From: GCA-2705995 sp048267965
GTDB taxonomy: Bacteria; Bacteroidota; Bacteroidia; Flavobacteriales_G; Salibacteraceae
Direction of reading: 5' to 3'
DNA length: 64,000 nt
Assembly (NCBI GenBank): GCA_048267965.1
Contig: JBLWWK010000014.1
Location: 9,954-73,953 of the forward strand
Below, in pieces: positions 33,738 to 42,807 of this stretch (the first letter of the stretch is position 1; each line of letters starts with the position of its first letter). The position numbers and the translations under genes are program-made. The notes below the pieces were generated by a model that saw nothing but the letters and a program-made list of their open reading frames with translations, was not told the DNA's origin and made no database searches.

Positions 33738-36539
33738 ATGAAAAACACGGTAATCTTTTTGATTTTTCTTGCGTTCAACTTACTGGTTGGTGCGCAACCT
33801 TTGCAAGGTGTTTACACAATAGGCACCACTTCTGGTAACAATTACTCTTCTTTAGATGTAGCGGTTGCCGATTTATACAACTTGGGCGTTGCAGGCGATG
33901 TTGAGTTTTGGCTAGACGGTCAACAGTTTTCAACGCCACTCTCTTTTAACGGAAATCTTACCAACCCTAACAATGCTTTTATAACCTTTAAAACAAATCC
34001 AACAGCTGGTCAATTGGCGGCTTTGGTAAACTCGGCCATTCCTGTTCACCTTATTTCGATCGAAAATATTGTGTTAGATAGTTTATACATTGAAACTACG
34101 GGCCAGGGAAGTGCCATTAGAATTGAAGGATACACAGAGGCTATCACTATTCGCAACTGTGTGGTAAAAGGCAAAACAAATGCAGGCGGCCATTGGAGCG
34201 AAGCCACTATTTTGAAACGGAGAGGCGGTTTCAATACTACCAATGATTTTACGGTTCAGGGAAACACAATCAGGTACGGTTCTTACGGAATTTATGCAGG
34301 AGGAACGCCCATTACCGATCAAAACAGATTGTGGCTAGAAGGCAACAACATAGATTCTGTAGGGCACATGGGTATTTTCGCTGAAGGCTGGGATACTGCT
34401 TCTTTTCTCAACAACGAAATTCAAAACCAATCGATATACGGTGGCCTCGGTATTCAACTAGACGAAGTGCACAATTTTACCGTGGCAAAAAACTCACTGA
34501 AAAGATGCGGCATGGATTTTCACTGGTGCAACACGCTCCCAGGGCAGCTTGGTGAAGTGGCTAATAATTTTATTGCGAACGTAGATGTTTACCAAGCCAA
34601 AGCTATTGATGTAGATGTTTCTCACAACCTTTTAATTGCACATAATACCATCAAAGTAGAGTGTCAAGATACGGCTTGGGCAAGACCAATTCACATTTAC
34701 AATGCCGATAGTATTCAGTTAGTGAACAATATTTTTCACAATAGCTCAAGCGGACGAATGGTTTCTTCTAACCTAAACCACGAGCCATTAATGAGCGATG
34801 GCAACAATTACCATTCTACAGTTTCTGCTCCAAGTTTTCATTTTCCGGCTGGCACGTACAATGGTCTTGTCAACTATACCAACAACACAGGAAGAGACAG
34901 CAATTCTTTCGATGTAGATCCGCTATTTGCGAATAGTTACTCGTATATTCCTAATGCGGTAGCCATTGCCAACCAAGGTGTAAGCGGAATAGGAATTATC
35001 GATGATATTGCTGGTCAACTAAGAGGGGCTTCTCCAGATATTGGCTGTTTAGAATTTGCACCCCCTACCGATTATTTGGTGTTGGCTTGGGAAGATACCA
35101 CCGTTTGTAGAGGAAACGACTCTCTTTTACTCAAAGTAATTAATGCCGGAAGCAATACCGTAAACACAGCGGTTGTTCAATTGGTTTGGGATAGTTTAGC
35201 GGGCAGCTCTAGCACAAGCCAATTATCTATTACAGCTCTACAACCCGGTAGTTTTACCACAGTAACTGTACCCGCTTTTTTGGCACTTGGAGATACCATT
35301 CAGCTGCAAGCAACGCCCATTTTGGTTAACGGAGTTAATCCTTCAATAGCCGACTCAATTGTTATCTCTTCTTTGTTTGGGCGAGGGCCGCAATTTTCTG
35401 TTCCTGCTTATCCGCATCTCTGCACCAACGATTCATCGTTGCATTTAACTGGGATTTCGCCTGCTGGTGGCACGTTTTATGGCTATGGAGTTCAAGATTC
35501 TTTGTTTTCTCCCTTCACGGTAGGATCCGGTGTTCACGCTGTAACTTACTTAGCGCAAGACTTATACGGATGCTTCGATTCAACCACGTTTTCTGTAACT
35601 GTAAACGATACCCTTGAACTAACTCAAATGGGTGGCTTAGAAGTGTGTGAAGAGGATGCTGCTGTAGCTCTCCATCTTTTTCAACCTGCAGGCGGAAATT
35701 ATTCTGGAGCAGGAGTTTCAAACGGTGCATTTATTCCTTCTCTGGTAAGTCCAGGCTTTTACCGAGTAGACTACGAAATTACAGCTGCAACAGGTTGCCA
35801 ATCTACCAGCTGGGCAGATGTTGAGGTAAAAGCGAATCCTACTTTAACCAAGAGCGCAGTAGATTCCGTTTGTCAGAACGATGCTCTTTTGGCCTTGTCG
35901 ATATTTACACCATCTGGAGGTGTTTATTCTGGGGTAGGTGTAAACGCTGCAGGGGTGCTGAATCCTGCTATTTTGCCCGCGGGAGTAACCACTGTTAATT
36001 ACTATTTTGAAGGAACCAATGGTTGCTCGGTAACCGATTCTGCAGAAGTAGTGATTTTAGAAAAACCAGAGATTTTCTTGGGAGAAGATACCTTGATTTG
36101 TGCTGGCGATAGTGTGGGATTTCAGGTAGGAAACGACTTTACGAATGTTTTATGGTCTACTGGAGAAACAAGCCTTATTGTTCATTTTTCATCTGAAAAT
36201 GAATATTCTGTGAAAGCTCAATGGCAAAATGGGTGTTGGGCATCCGATTCTATTTTTGTTGGCGTAGATCAATGTTTAGGTGTTGAATCGGTTAAAGATG
36301 AACTAGGTATAAAAATATATCCCAATCCTACCAGTGATGTTGTGCAGGTACAACTCCTCGATACCGATGATTTACTTACAGCTATTGAAATAGTTGATTT
36401 GAACGGAAAAACGGTTCGTACCGTTAATGTAGCTGCAAATACAGCCATACTTCGCTTAGGTGATTTACCTAAAGGAGCTTATATAGTAAGGGCAGAGTGT
36501 AGCCACAGACATTGGATAAAAACCCTTATTGTAAACTAG
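33738..36539 (+). CDS. Large secreted parallel beta-helix protein with T9SS sorting domain
   Basis: 933 residues. Signal peptide MKNTVIFLIFLAFNLLVGAQ. Residues about 100-430 form a right-handed beta-helix (repeated VQGNTIRYGSYGIYAGG, LEGNNIDSVGHMGIFAEGWD, SFLNNEIQNQSIYGG, VAKNSLKRCGMDFHWC, IAHNTIKVE). About 550-830 carries Ig-like repeats of the HYR/PKD-like kind: LHLTGISPAGGTFYGYGVQDSLFSP, ALHLFQPAGGNYSGAGVSNGAFIPS and ALSIFTPSGGVYSGVGVNAAGVLNP are three clear copies. The tail KIYPNPTSDVVQVQLL ... LPKGAYIVRAECSHRHWIKTLIVN is the T9SS signal. Likely surface adhesin or polysaccharide-interacting protein. Terminator follows. Confidence 0.85.
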   Translation: MKNTVIFLIFLAFNLLVGAQPLQGVYTIGTTSGNNYSSLDVAVADLYNLGVAGDVEFWLDGQQFSTPLSFNGNLTNPNNAFITFKTNPTAGQLAALVNSAIPVHLISIENIVLDSLYIETTGQGSAIRIEGYTEAITIRNCVVKGKTNAGGHWSEATILKRRGGFNTTNDFTVQGNTIRYGSYGIYAGGTPITDQNRLWLEGNNIDSVGHMGIFAEGWDTASFLNNEIQNQSIYGGLGIQLDEVHNFTVAKNSLKRCGMDFHWCNTLPGQLGEVANNFIANVDVYQAKAIDVDVSHNLLIAHNTIKVECQDTAWARPIHIYNADSIQLVNNIFHNSSSGRMVSSNLNHEPLMSDGNNYHSTVSAPSFHFPAGTYNGLVNYTNNTGRDSNSFDVDPLFANSYSYIPNAVAIANQGVSGIGIIDDIAGQLRGASPDIGCLEFAPPTDYLVLAWEDTTVCRGNDSLLLKVINAGSNTVNTAVVQLVWDSLAGSSSTSQLSITALQPGSFTTVTVPAFLALGDTIQLQATPILVNGVNPSIADSIVISSLFGRGPQFSVPAYPHLCTNDSSLHLTGISPAGGTFYGYGVQDSLFSPFTVGSGVHAVTYLAQDLYGCFDSTTFSVTVNDTLELTQMGGLEVCEEDAAVALHLFQPAGGNYSGAGVSNGAFIPSLVSPGFYRVDYEITAATGCQSTSWADVEVKANPTLTKSAVDSVCQNDALLALSIFTPSGGVYSGVGVNAAGVLNPAILPAGVTTVNYYFEGTNGCSVTDSAEVVILEKPEIFLGEDTLICAGDSVGFQVGNDFTNVLWSTGETSLIVHFSSENEYSVKAQWQNGCWASDSIFVGVDQCLGVESVKDELGIKIYPNPTSDVVQVQLLDTDDLLTAIEIVDLNGKTVRTVNVAANTAILRLGDLPKGAYIVRAECSHRHWIKTLIVN

Positions 36540-36556
36540 AAGGGCCTTGAAGAAGT

Positions 36557-36585
36557 AAAGAGCAGCGTAAAAGCTGCTCTTTTTT
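36557..36585 (+). terminator. Terminator between convergent genes
   Basis: AAAGAGCAGC (36557-36566) pairs with GCTGCTCTTT (36573-36582) across a 6-nt loop and runs into a T tract, 18 bp after the beta-helix gene stop. Confidence 0.85.
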
Positions 36586-36589
36586 AGGG

Positions 36590-37846
36590 CTAAAGTTGTT
36601 TAATCTGTTTTTGTAAAATAGAAAGGGGAAGCGGACCAAGGTCGAGAATTGCTTGGTGAAATTGTTTGAGTTCATGGGCAGATTGGGCCTTTTGTTTTAA
36701 AGAATTGAACACCGATTTTCCGTACTTGTAGGTAACTACTTGTGCTGGCCATCTTTTTATTCTCGCTATTTCTCGCCACCCAATGTTATCTTGATTTTGA
36801 ATATGCTCTTGCCAAAATTGAAAAGCTTGCTCATCTGACCAACCTAAGTAGTTAATGCCTACATCTAAACACACGCGTGTAGATCGAATAAGGTCCCAAT
36901 TAAGTTGTTTCAGTTTATCTGCATCAGAGTGAAAAGCGCCTAACTGATATCCGAATTGCTCTACATAGGCTCCCCAACCTTCTGTGTAACCCATGTAATA
37001 GAATAAAGCTCTAACACCTAGTTCCATTTTTTGGTGAATACTGCCTTGGTAATGATGGCCAGGAATGGCCTCGTGTAAATAAATCCAGCCCATCTCACGT
37101 GTGTCGTATGTAGAATCGAAATGGTTGTAGTAGAAGGTATCTTGAGAGTAATAAGCAGGAACCATGCGCATGGTAGGGCTGCTTCCGGGCTGTATAGAAA
37201 CAGCATCTACCTTATCGAGGTAAGGAAAAAAATTGCTTGCATTGGCGTTTACTGCATCTTCAATTTGATTGTATCGGTGTACTATTTGCGCATTGGTTTT
37301 TAGATAGTAATCACGTTCTGTATTTGTTTTTACCTTATCTGAAATCGAGTTTATTTCTTGTTTTACCGTCTCAATTTCTGCTTGACCAAAGGCCAATAAA
37401 CCTTCTGGTGTAACGGCACGGTCTACCCATTTTTTAAGAAAATAGCAGTAAAACTCTTTGCCTAATTCTTCGTTGATAAGTTGTTGGCCATTGATTTCTC
37501 TCGGTTTTTGTTTCCACCTTTTTTCTAGTTGAATTCTTTCGAGGTTGAGGTCTATTTCGTAGCGCATAACCTGGTAAGACAAAAACTCATTATGGGTTAA
37601 GGTTGTCGTATCAACATGTGCCAACCGCTCAAAATAGTTTTTAAAGAAAGTTTCTTGTCGAGCAAGTGTTTTAAGGCTCTGTATGTTGATGAGATTTTCT
37701 ACATAGCTCAACTGAATATCTTGAATTTGCTGTGTGCTATATTCTTGCTCGAAAGATTGCGCAATTTCGTTGAAATCATTTTTGGGAGTTGAAAAATTGC
37801 ATGAGAATAAACACAATAGAAAGATCGAAAAATACTGAAAATTCAT
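36590..37846 (-). CDS. DUF885 family lipoprotein, putative metallopeptidase
   Basis: 418 residues. Lipoprotein signal with LFSC (Cys16). DUF885 proteins have a conserved zinc-type HExxPGHH motif, here YLHEAIPGHHYQGSIH (about 251-266), followed by YYMGYTEGWGAYVEQFGYQLGAF with the Glu typical of the second ligand region, and a helical scaffold. Length is short relative to the usual 550-600 residues, the N-terminal part being reduced. Predicted periplasmic or outer-membrane peptidase; substrate unknown. Confidence 0.8.
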   Translation of the reverse strand: MNFQYFSIFLLCLFSCNFSTPKNDFNEIAQSFEQEYSTQQIQDIQLSYVENLINIQSLKTLARQETFFKNYFERLAHVDTTTLTHNEFLSYQVMRYEIDLNLERIQLEKRWKQKPREINGQQLINEELGKEFYCYFLKKWVDRAVTPEGLLAFGQAEIETVKQEINSISDKVKTNTERDYYLKTNAQIVHRYNQIEDAVNANASNFFPYLDKVDAVSIQPGSSPTMRMVPAYYSQDTFYYNHFDSTYDTREMGWIYLHEAIPGHHYQGSIHQKMELGVRALFYYMGYTEGWGAYVEQFGYQLGAFHSDADKLKQLNWDLIRSTRVCLDVGINYLGWSDEQAFQFWQEHIQNQDNIGWREIARIKRWPAQVVTYKYGKSVFNSLKQKAQSAHELKQFHQAILDLGPLPLSILQKQIKQL

Positions 37847-37993
37847 GTCCTAATAAATTGATTTGCAAATAGTTTGGGAGAGGTTTGGCTCTGCTTAGAA
37901 GAGAATAACGAGCCACCTGCCCAAAAACCAAAGGATGTGATTTTAGGAGTAAAGAGTACGGTGAAAATTGCTAATTATCGAACGGCAGGTAAA

Positions 37994-38968
37994 TTAACTC
38001 AGGTTTTTGAGCGCCTTGCGCAAATTGTTGGCATCAGAGTAGCCCACTTGTTGCGCGGCATCATTCACTGGCATTCCTTTTTTTATAAGTTGCTGTGCAG
38101 CACTTCTTTTTAAGTGGAGAAAATATTGATAAGGAGATTGCCCCATCAATTCTTTGAAAGAACGGATTAAATGATACTTTGATAAATTGCCCACCAAGGC
38201 CAACTCGTTTAAATCGAGATCACCATTTTTATTGTCGTTTAGGTAATCAACGCACAATTGGATCCTACGATAAATTTCTTCTTTAGTAATCCTGTTTTTA
38301 GCCTTGAGCTTGCCCAATTTTTGGTCGATAGAAAGCTGCTCTTGAACAATGCCTGTTACCAATGCAGAATAGAAGCTATGCCAATCTTCATCTGGCAAAG
38401 GTTTTTGTTGCCTTAGCCTATGTAGCAAAGGAAAAAGCAAAAGGGAAATGGTTTTCTTGGGTTCTATTCGATGAATACTTGGTGTAAGATGAAATTGGCC
38501 TTTTTCGGTTCGGTAATGAGCTTGATGATCGATTTCTGAACGTGTAAAATAATGGTAAACTTCTTCTATTAATTCTGCCGGAGGATATATACAAATGCCT
38601 TCTACAATGCTTTTAGAATCGACAATTGTAGAGAGATATTCGCCTTTATTTACCAAAAGAAATTCATTCTCTTTCAGAGAATAATTTCTTCCTCTCAACT
38701 GATAGTGTTCGGTTCCTGATAAAACCAGTTTTAAAGAATAGGGAGCTGCTTCTTCAGATTTTTCAAATTGCGAAAGTCGTGAGTAGAGACAACGACTTTC
38801 GTTGTAACCTACCAGCGGTTTTTCTTGAAGATTAATAATGGATTCTTTTGTATTCAAAACGCAGCGTTTTATCAAAAATAACACAACGCTTTTTAGGGTA
38901 AGCAGGATGTTGATGTGCGGTGTAAGGTGCTGATTAACGGTGTTTAAAAACCGTAGAAAGATTAGCAA
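37994..38968 (-). CDS. AraC family transcriptional regulator
   Basis: Up to 324 residues. The ATG at 38968 adds a hydrophobic stretch that looks untranslated; a TTG at 38857 giving about 287 residues is a reasonable alternative. N-terminal cupin-like sensor (YSLKLVLSGTEHYQLRGRNYSLKENEFLLVNKGEYLS), C-terminal pair of AraC helix-turn-helices (NELALVGNLSKYHLIRSFKELMGQSPYQYFLHLKRSAAQQLIKKGMPVNDAAQQVGYSDANNLRKALK). Divergent from the envelope operon at 39041, which it may control. Confidence 0.85.
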   Translation of the reverse strand: MLIFLRFLNTVNQHLTPHINILLTLKSVVLFLIKRCVLNTKESIINLQEKPLVGYNESRCLYSRLSQFEKSEEAAPYSLKLVLSGTEHYQLRGRNYSLKENEFLLVNKGEYLSTIVDSKSIVEGICIYPPAELIEEVYHYFTRSEIDHQAHYRTEKGQFHLTPSIHRIEPKKTISLLLFPLLHRLRQQKPLPDEDWHSFYSALVTGIVQEQLSIDQKLGKLKAKNRITKEEIYRRIQLCVDYLNDNKNGDLDLNELALVGNLSKYHLIRSFKELMGQSPYQYFLHLKRSAAQQLIKKGMPVNDAAQQVGYSDANNLRKALKNLS

Positions 38969-39040
38969 CTTTTACCGTTGGGTTGTAAAACGGGCTTTCT
39001 TCTTTTGTGTATCAATAAGCTGCTATAAAGTGCTTTATAT

Positions 39041-39670
39041 ATGAAGGATCCGATTTCTGCTGCTATTAAAATTTCTGCGCTTCTTTACAGCATTGCCTTG
39101 CTTTTTAGTTTTCTGTTTGCGCAAATAGCTGTTGGGCAAAACAAAAGGCTTACCGGCATTCAGGTTTCTTATTTAGGTGAAATGATTACGCACCCAGGGG
39201 TTAAGGTAGGCGTAGATTATAATTTACGCTCATGGTCGAAAGTTAAGGCAGAAGGTAAAAAACGAGAAAGAACCCTCTCGAAAAGCGTTGTTTTATCGCC
39301 AACTTTAGGCTCATTTTACCATAAAAGATACCAAACTGGCTTTTTCATTGTGCCAGAACTGAAATATTACAGAGAAAATCAGAAAGGTGTTTTTTACGAT
39401 GTTGGCGTTGGGCTAGGCTATTTACGAACGGTAATTCCCAATGTGTACGAAGTAACTTCTTCTGGCGAGCTCAACAAGGTAAATGTGGGATATAATTACT
39501 TCTCTTCGCTATGGTTTTTCACCTTGGGTAAATCGGTTAAAAAGGAAAACAGTAAGTCCTTTTCTCTTTTTGTAAAGCCTCAACTTATGTATGCGGTTCC
39601 TAACTTTTATTACGGCACAGGATATTTCTTTCTAGAACTAGGAGTCAACTTTAAAATTAAATCGGCATGA
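39041..39670 (+). CDS. Predicted outer-membrane beta-barrel protein, function unknown
   Basis: 209 residues. Long N-terminal hydrophobic segment ending at AQIAVGQ (signal). Alternating beta-strand pattern with aromatic girdles (VGVDYNLRSWSKV, VLSPTLGSFYHKRYQTGFFIVPELKYYRENQKGVFYDVGVGLGYLRT, LMYAVPNFYYGTGYFFLELGVNFKIK) suggests a small barrel. The stop overlaps the next ATG by 4 bp. First of five genes that overlap or nearly touch (39041-43772). Confidence 0.6.
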   Translation: MKDPISAAIKISALLYSIALLFSFLFAQIAVGQNKRLTGIQVSYLGEMITHPGVKVGVDYNLRSWSKVKAEGKKRERTLSKSVVLSPTLGSFYHKRYQTGFFIVPELKYYRENQKGVFYDVGVGLGYLRTVIPNVYEVTSSGELNKVNVGYNYFSSLWFFTLGKSVKKENSKSFSLFVKPQLMYAVPNFYYGTGYFFLELGVNFKIKSA

Positions 39671-40722
39671 GGTTAACATCGTTATTATCGCTTTCGTTGC
39701 TTGCTCTTTTTTTTCTCTCGTGTGAAAAGTTTGAATTCACAGAAAAGGCAGATACGTATTACCATTTAAAAGTAAACGATGCAATAATTCCTGTTTGGGT
39801 GAAAGGCAACACCCAATCGAAAAAGTTTGTGGTGTTTGTAAATGGCGGCCCTGGTCTAACTTCTTTAGATGTTGCTCACATGGATTTATTGGGCTGGGAA
39901 GATTCGTTAGAAAATGAGGTTGCGATGGTTTATTACGACCAGCGCGGCAACGGAAATGCACAGGGTAGAATACCTCAAAAAACGCTCACTTTACGCCATT
40001 ATCTAGCAGATTTAAAAGCGGTAATTCAAAGTATTCACGCCCAGTACGATGGCGTTCAAGTGTTTTTAATGGGCCATAGTTTCGGAGGGTTAATTGGCCA
40101 ATCATTTTTACTCGAAGAAGCCAATAGTAATTTGGTTTCAGGCTGGATTAATATTGCAGGCAGTACGTTGGTAGACAACCAGCTAGAGTGGCAGTATCGA
40201 CTTGAGTTTTTAAAGGGAATAGCTCAAGATCAAATGATTAACGATTCTATAAAATGGTCGAGTGCTTTAGCGTGGGCTGAAAACAACAATCCGATAGAAA
40301 CAAAAAGTCAGAAAAAAGAGTGGAGAGCGTTTCTTGGGCATGCAGGAGAAGGCCTAATCCCAACAGACGACCTGAACATTTCGGTGAAAGACTTTTTAGG
40401 CGTAACCTTTCATTCGTCTTACAATGTTTTTCCGGCCTATTTATCAACCAACAGCAGTTGGGTGAGTTACAAATTGTTTACCGATACAAAAGGAACCAAT
40501 CTCTTGCCCCATTTGCACCACATTAAAATCCCAGTTTTAACCATTTGGGGAAAATACGATGATGTAATTCCACCTCAACTCGGTTTAGATGGGTTTAACG
40601 CTCTGGGAACGGCTCCTACAAAAAAAGAGTTTTTGCTTTTTGAAGAATCAGGACACCAACCGTTTGTAAACCAGCCCCACTTATTCGAAAAAGAGGTAGT
40701 GGCTTTTGTAAAAAGCATTTAG
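39667..40722 (+). CDS. Alpha/beta hydrolase lipoprotein, proline-iminopeptidase-like
   Basis: 351 residues. Lipoprotein signal, LFFLSC (Cys19). Hydrolase motifs: FVNGGPGLTSLD (oxyanion loop, HGGPG-like with Asn), MVYYDQRGNGNAQG, nucleophile elbow LMGHSFGGLIGQ (Ser about 138), acid region IWGKYDDVIPPQ, and terminal His in EESGHQPFVNQP. This arrangement is that of the prolyl aminopeptidase branch. Envelope-anchored peptidase or esterase; substrate unknown. Confidence 0.8.
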   Translation: MRLTSLLSLSLLALFFLSCEKFEFTEKADTYYHLKVNDAIIPVWVKGNTQSKKFVVFVNGGPGLTSLDVAHMDLLGWEDSLENEVAMVYYDQRGNGNAQGRIPQKTLTLRHYLADLKAVIQSIHAQYDGVQVFLMGHSFGGLIGQSFLLEEANSNLVSGWINIAGSTLVDNQLEWQYRLEFLKGIAQDQMINDSIKWSSALAWAENNNPIETKSQKKEWRAFLGHAGEGLIPTDDLNISVKDFLGVTFHSSYNVFPAYLSTNSSWVSYKLFTDTKGTNLLPHLHHIKIPVLTIWGKYDDVIPPQLGLDGFNALGTAPTKKEFLLFEESGHQPFVNQPHLFEKEVVAFVKSI

Positions 40723-40753
40723 TTGTTAACTTTTAAAATTAGACTATTACGGT

Positions 40754-42124
40754 ATGAAATCAATCTTGTCGATCTTTTTGGTTTTTTGTTTTGTTGGCGC
40801 TGCATGCCAGACCCAACCTTTAGCAAGAAAATCTTCTTTGGGTGTAATGTTAGAAGAAAGCCCAGCGCAGAATGAAAAAAACGAGCCGAGTGTGCAAGTT
40901 TTAGAAGTTATGCCTGCTTCAACGGCTTCCAATTGTGGCATTTTGTCTCAAGACCTGATAAAAGCCATCAACGGAAACCCGGTTAACTCTATACGAGAAG
41001 TAATCGCTGCCATGAACGAGATTCGAGAGAAAGAAAAAGTGGAAGTGATGGTTGTAAGAAACGGAAAATCACTTACTCTCAGCGGCAAAGCCATTGGCAA
41101 ACCCAAAGAGAAATCTGAGTTTGCAACAGTAAAATACGGGGAGGTAGATTACGAAGGAAACCGATTGCGAACCATTTTGCACTTACCAAAAACCGATGTA
41201 AAACAACCACCCGTAGTGTTTTTTATTCAAGGATATCCTTGTCAGTCGGTAGATTTAGCATTGTTAGGCGAGGTTCCTACCCGAAAACTTATCGATGATT
41301 GGGTACAAGCGGGTTTTGCTGTTTATAGAGTTGAAAAACCTGGAATGGGCGATAGCGAAAGTTCTGTGCCTTGTTCAGAAATAGGATTTACCGAAGAGCT
41401 TAAGGCCTTCGAAGAAGGGTATTTAGCGTTGCTGAAAAACCCCGATATCGATACAGATAATGTTTTCATTTTTGGTCATTCTTTAGGCGGAATTGTTGCT
41501 CCGTTGTTGGCCTCGAAATACAAAGCAAAAGGCGTAATTACGTACGGAACAGTAGTAAATACTTGGTTCGAATACATGCAAGAGCTCACAAGAGTGCAAG
41601 GCGAAATGTTTAATTCTCCCGATGTTGAGGTTGAAAACGATATTCGAAATGCCACCCCTTTTTGGTACCAACTGCTGGTCGAAGGCAAAAGCAATCAAGA
41701 GATTTTAAAGAATGAGGCCATTGAAAAAATGCTAGAAAGAGAAGGAACCTTAGAGTCGTTTGAAAACGGCTATTTTATTGGTCGTCATTATTCTTTTTGG
41801 GCAGATATTCAGGCGGTTCAATTGGCCAAAGCATGGTCTCAAGTAGAAACCAATGTTCTTGCATTGTATGGAGAATTCGATATTCAAGCGCTTAATCCTA
41901 ATCATATTTATCAGATTGAACGCATCGTAAACTCAAATACAAAAGGAAAGGCAGAAGCAAAAGTAATTACTAAGGCAGATCATGGTTTTGTAGAATTTGA
42001 TTCTATGCAAGAAAACGTAGATGCGTTAAGCACAGGAACCTACTCACAGTATTTAAGAAACAATTACCACACAGGAATTGCTACAACTACCTTAACTTGG
42101 ATGAAAAGTATTGCCAGCAAGTGA
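40754..42124 (+). CDS. PDZ domain-alpha/beta hydrolase fusion, secreted or lipoprotein
   Basis: 456 residues. Signal with ACQ near residue 18 (possible lipobox GAAC). Residues about 30-115 form a PDZ domain (LGVMLEESPAQNEKNEPSVQVLEVMPASTASNCGILSQDLIKAINGNPVNSIREVIAAMNEIREKEKVEVMVVRNGK). An alpha/beta hydrolase follows: FFIQGYPCQSVD, YRVEKPGMGDSESS, nucleophile elbow IFGHSLGGIVAPLLA, acid loop ALYGEFDIQALNP, and His in KADHGFVEF. A PDZ fused to a hydrolase suggests docking to unfolded envelope proteins or peptides. Confidence 0.8.
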   Translation: MKSILSIFLVFCFVGAACQTQPLARKSSLGVMLEESPAQNEKNEPSVQVLEVMPASTASNCGILSQDLIKAINGNPVNSIREVIAAMNEIREKEKVEVMVVRNGKSLTLSGKAIGKPKEKSEFATVKYGEVDYEGNRLRTILHLPKTDVKQPPVVFFIQGYPCQSVDLALLGEVPTRKLIDDWVQAGFAVYRVEKPGMGDSESSVPCSEIGFTEELKAFEEGYLALLKNPDIDTDNVFIFGHSLGGIVAPLLASKYKAKGVITYGTVVNTWFEYMQELTRVQGEMFNSPDVEVENDIRNATPFWYQLLVEGKSNQEILKNEAIEKMLEREGTLESFENGYFIGRHYSFWADIQAVQLAKAWSQVETNVLALYGEFDIQALNPNHIYQIERIVNSNTKGKAEAKVITKADHGFVEFDSMQENVDALSTGTYSQYLRNNYHTGIATTTLTWMKSIASK

Positions 42125-42807
42125 AAAGTATTGGATTAGCGCTGTTTTGTTTTTTATGCTGTATTGCTGAAGGAAGAACTCAAACCTTAAATGGTTATTT
42201 TCAAGAAGTTCAGGGCCCGATTGCAGAGCAAGATGCTCAATACCATTTTATTGGGGAAAACAATTTTGTATATCGAGATTGGGACGATGTAGGCGATCGA
42301 TTCGGAGCGGGAACTTTTGAGATTAAAAAAGATTCTATCTTTTTTTATTTCGAAACGGTTCCTACAGCATTTAAAGGAGAATCAGTTATCGCTGAAAAAA
42401 ACAATTTAGAAACATCTGTATTTCAAGTTGTGAATCCTGTTTTTGGTGAGCCTCACTGGAAATGCTCGTATCAAATAATAGAAGCTGATAGCGTAATAGA
42501 TCAGCAAGAGATTGGCCATTTTGGATATTTTCAAGTAGCCGTAAAAGAGAATCAACTGCTCCGGATCTATGCTCATTTGCAGGGTTTAGACAACAGTTTT
42601 GTTTACCCTTTTCAATTAGATTTTCACGGTAAAAAAGAGCAATACAATTATTGCATTAGCAGCGCAGCCATTAGAGATTATGCCCAACTTCTTGCTGCAA
42701 CCGAAAAAGCTTATCCATTTCGTGTAAAGAAAAAAGGAACGCTTTTTGGCTTAAAAGAGAACAATCAATGGATTTGGTATAAAAAGATGAACCAGAATAA
42801 GTTATGA
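42121..42807 (+). CDS. Exported protein of unknown function
   Basis: 228 residues from the GTG at 42121, overlapping the previous stop (GTGA); an ATG at 42097 lies inside the hydrolase gene. Signal peptide VKSIGLALFCFLCCIAEGRTQ. Beta-rich body (YHFIGENNFVYRDWDDVGDRFGAGTFEIKKDSIFFYFET) resembling small lipocalin-like or DUF proteins that track conserved envelope operons, but not assigned. Overlaps the next gene by 4 bp. Confidence 0.65.
   Translation: MKSIGLALFCFLCCIAEGRTQTLNGYFQEVQGPIAEQDAQYHFIGENNFVYRDWDDVGDRFGAGTFEIKKDSIFFYFETVPTAFKGESVIAEKNNLETSVFQVVNPVFGEPHWKCSYQIIEADSVIDQQEIGHFGYFQVAVKENQLLRIYAHLQGLDNSFVYPFQLDFHGKKEQYNYCISSAAIRDYAQLLAATEKAYPFRVKKKGTLFGLKENNQWIWYKKMNQNKL

Noticed and set aside
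37874..38113. 79-codon plus-strand frame
   Set aside because: Mostly antisense to the C-terminal end of the AraC-type gene; no start signal or protein features.
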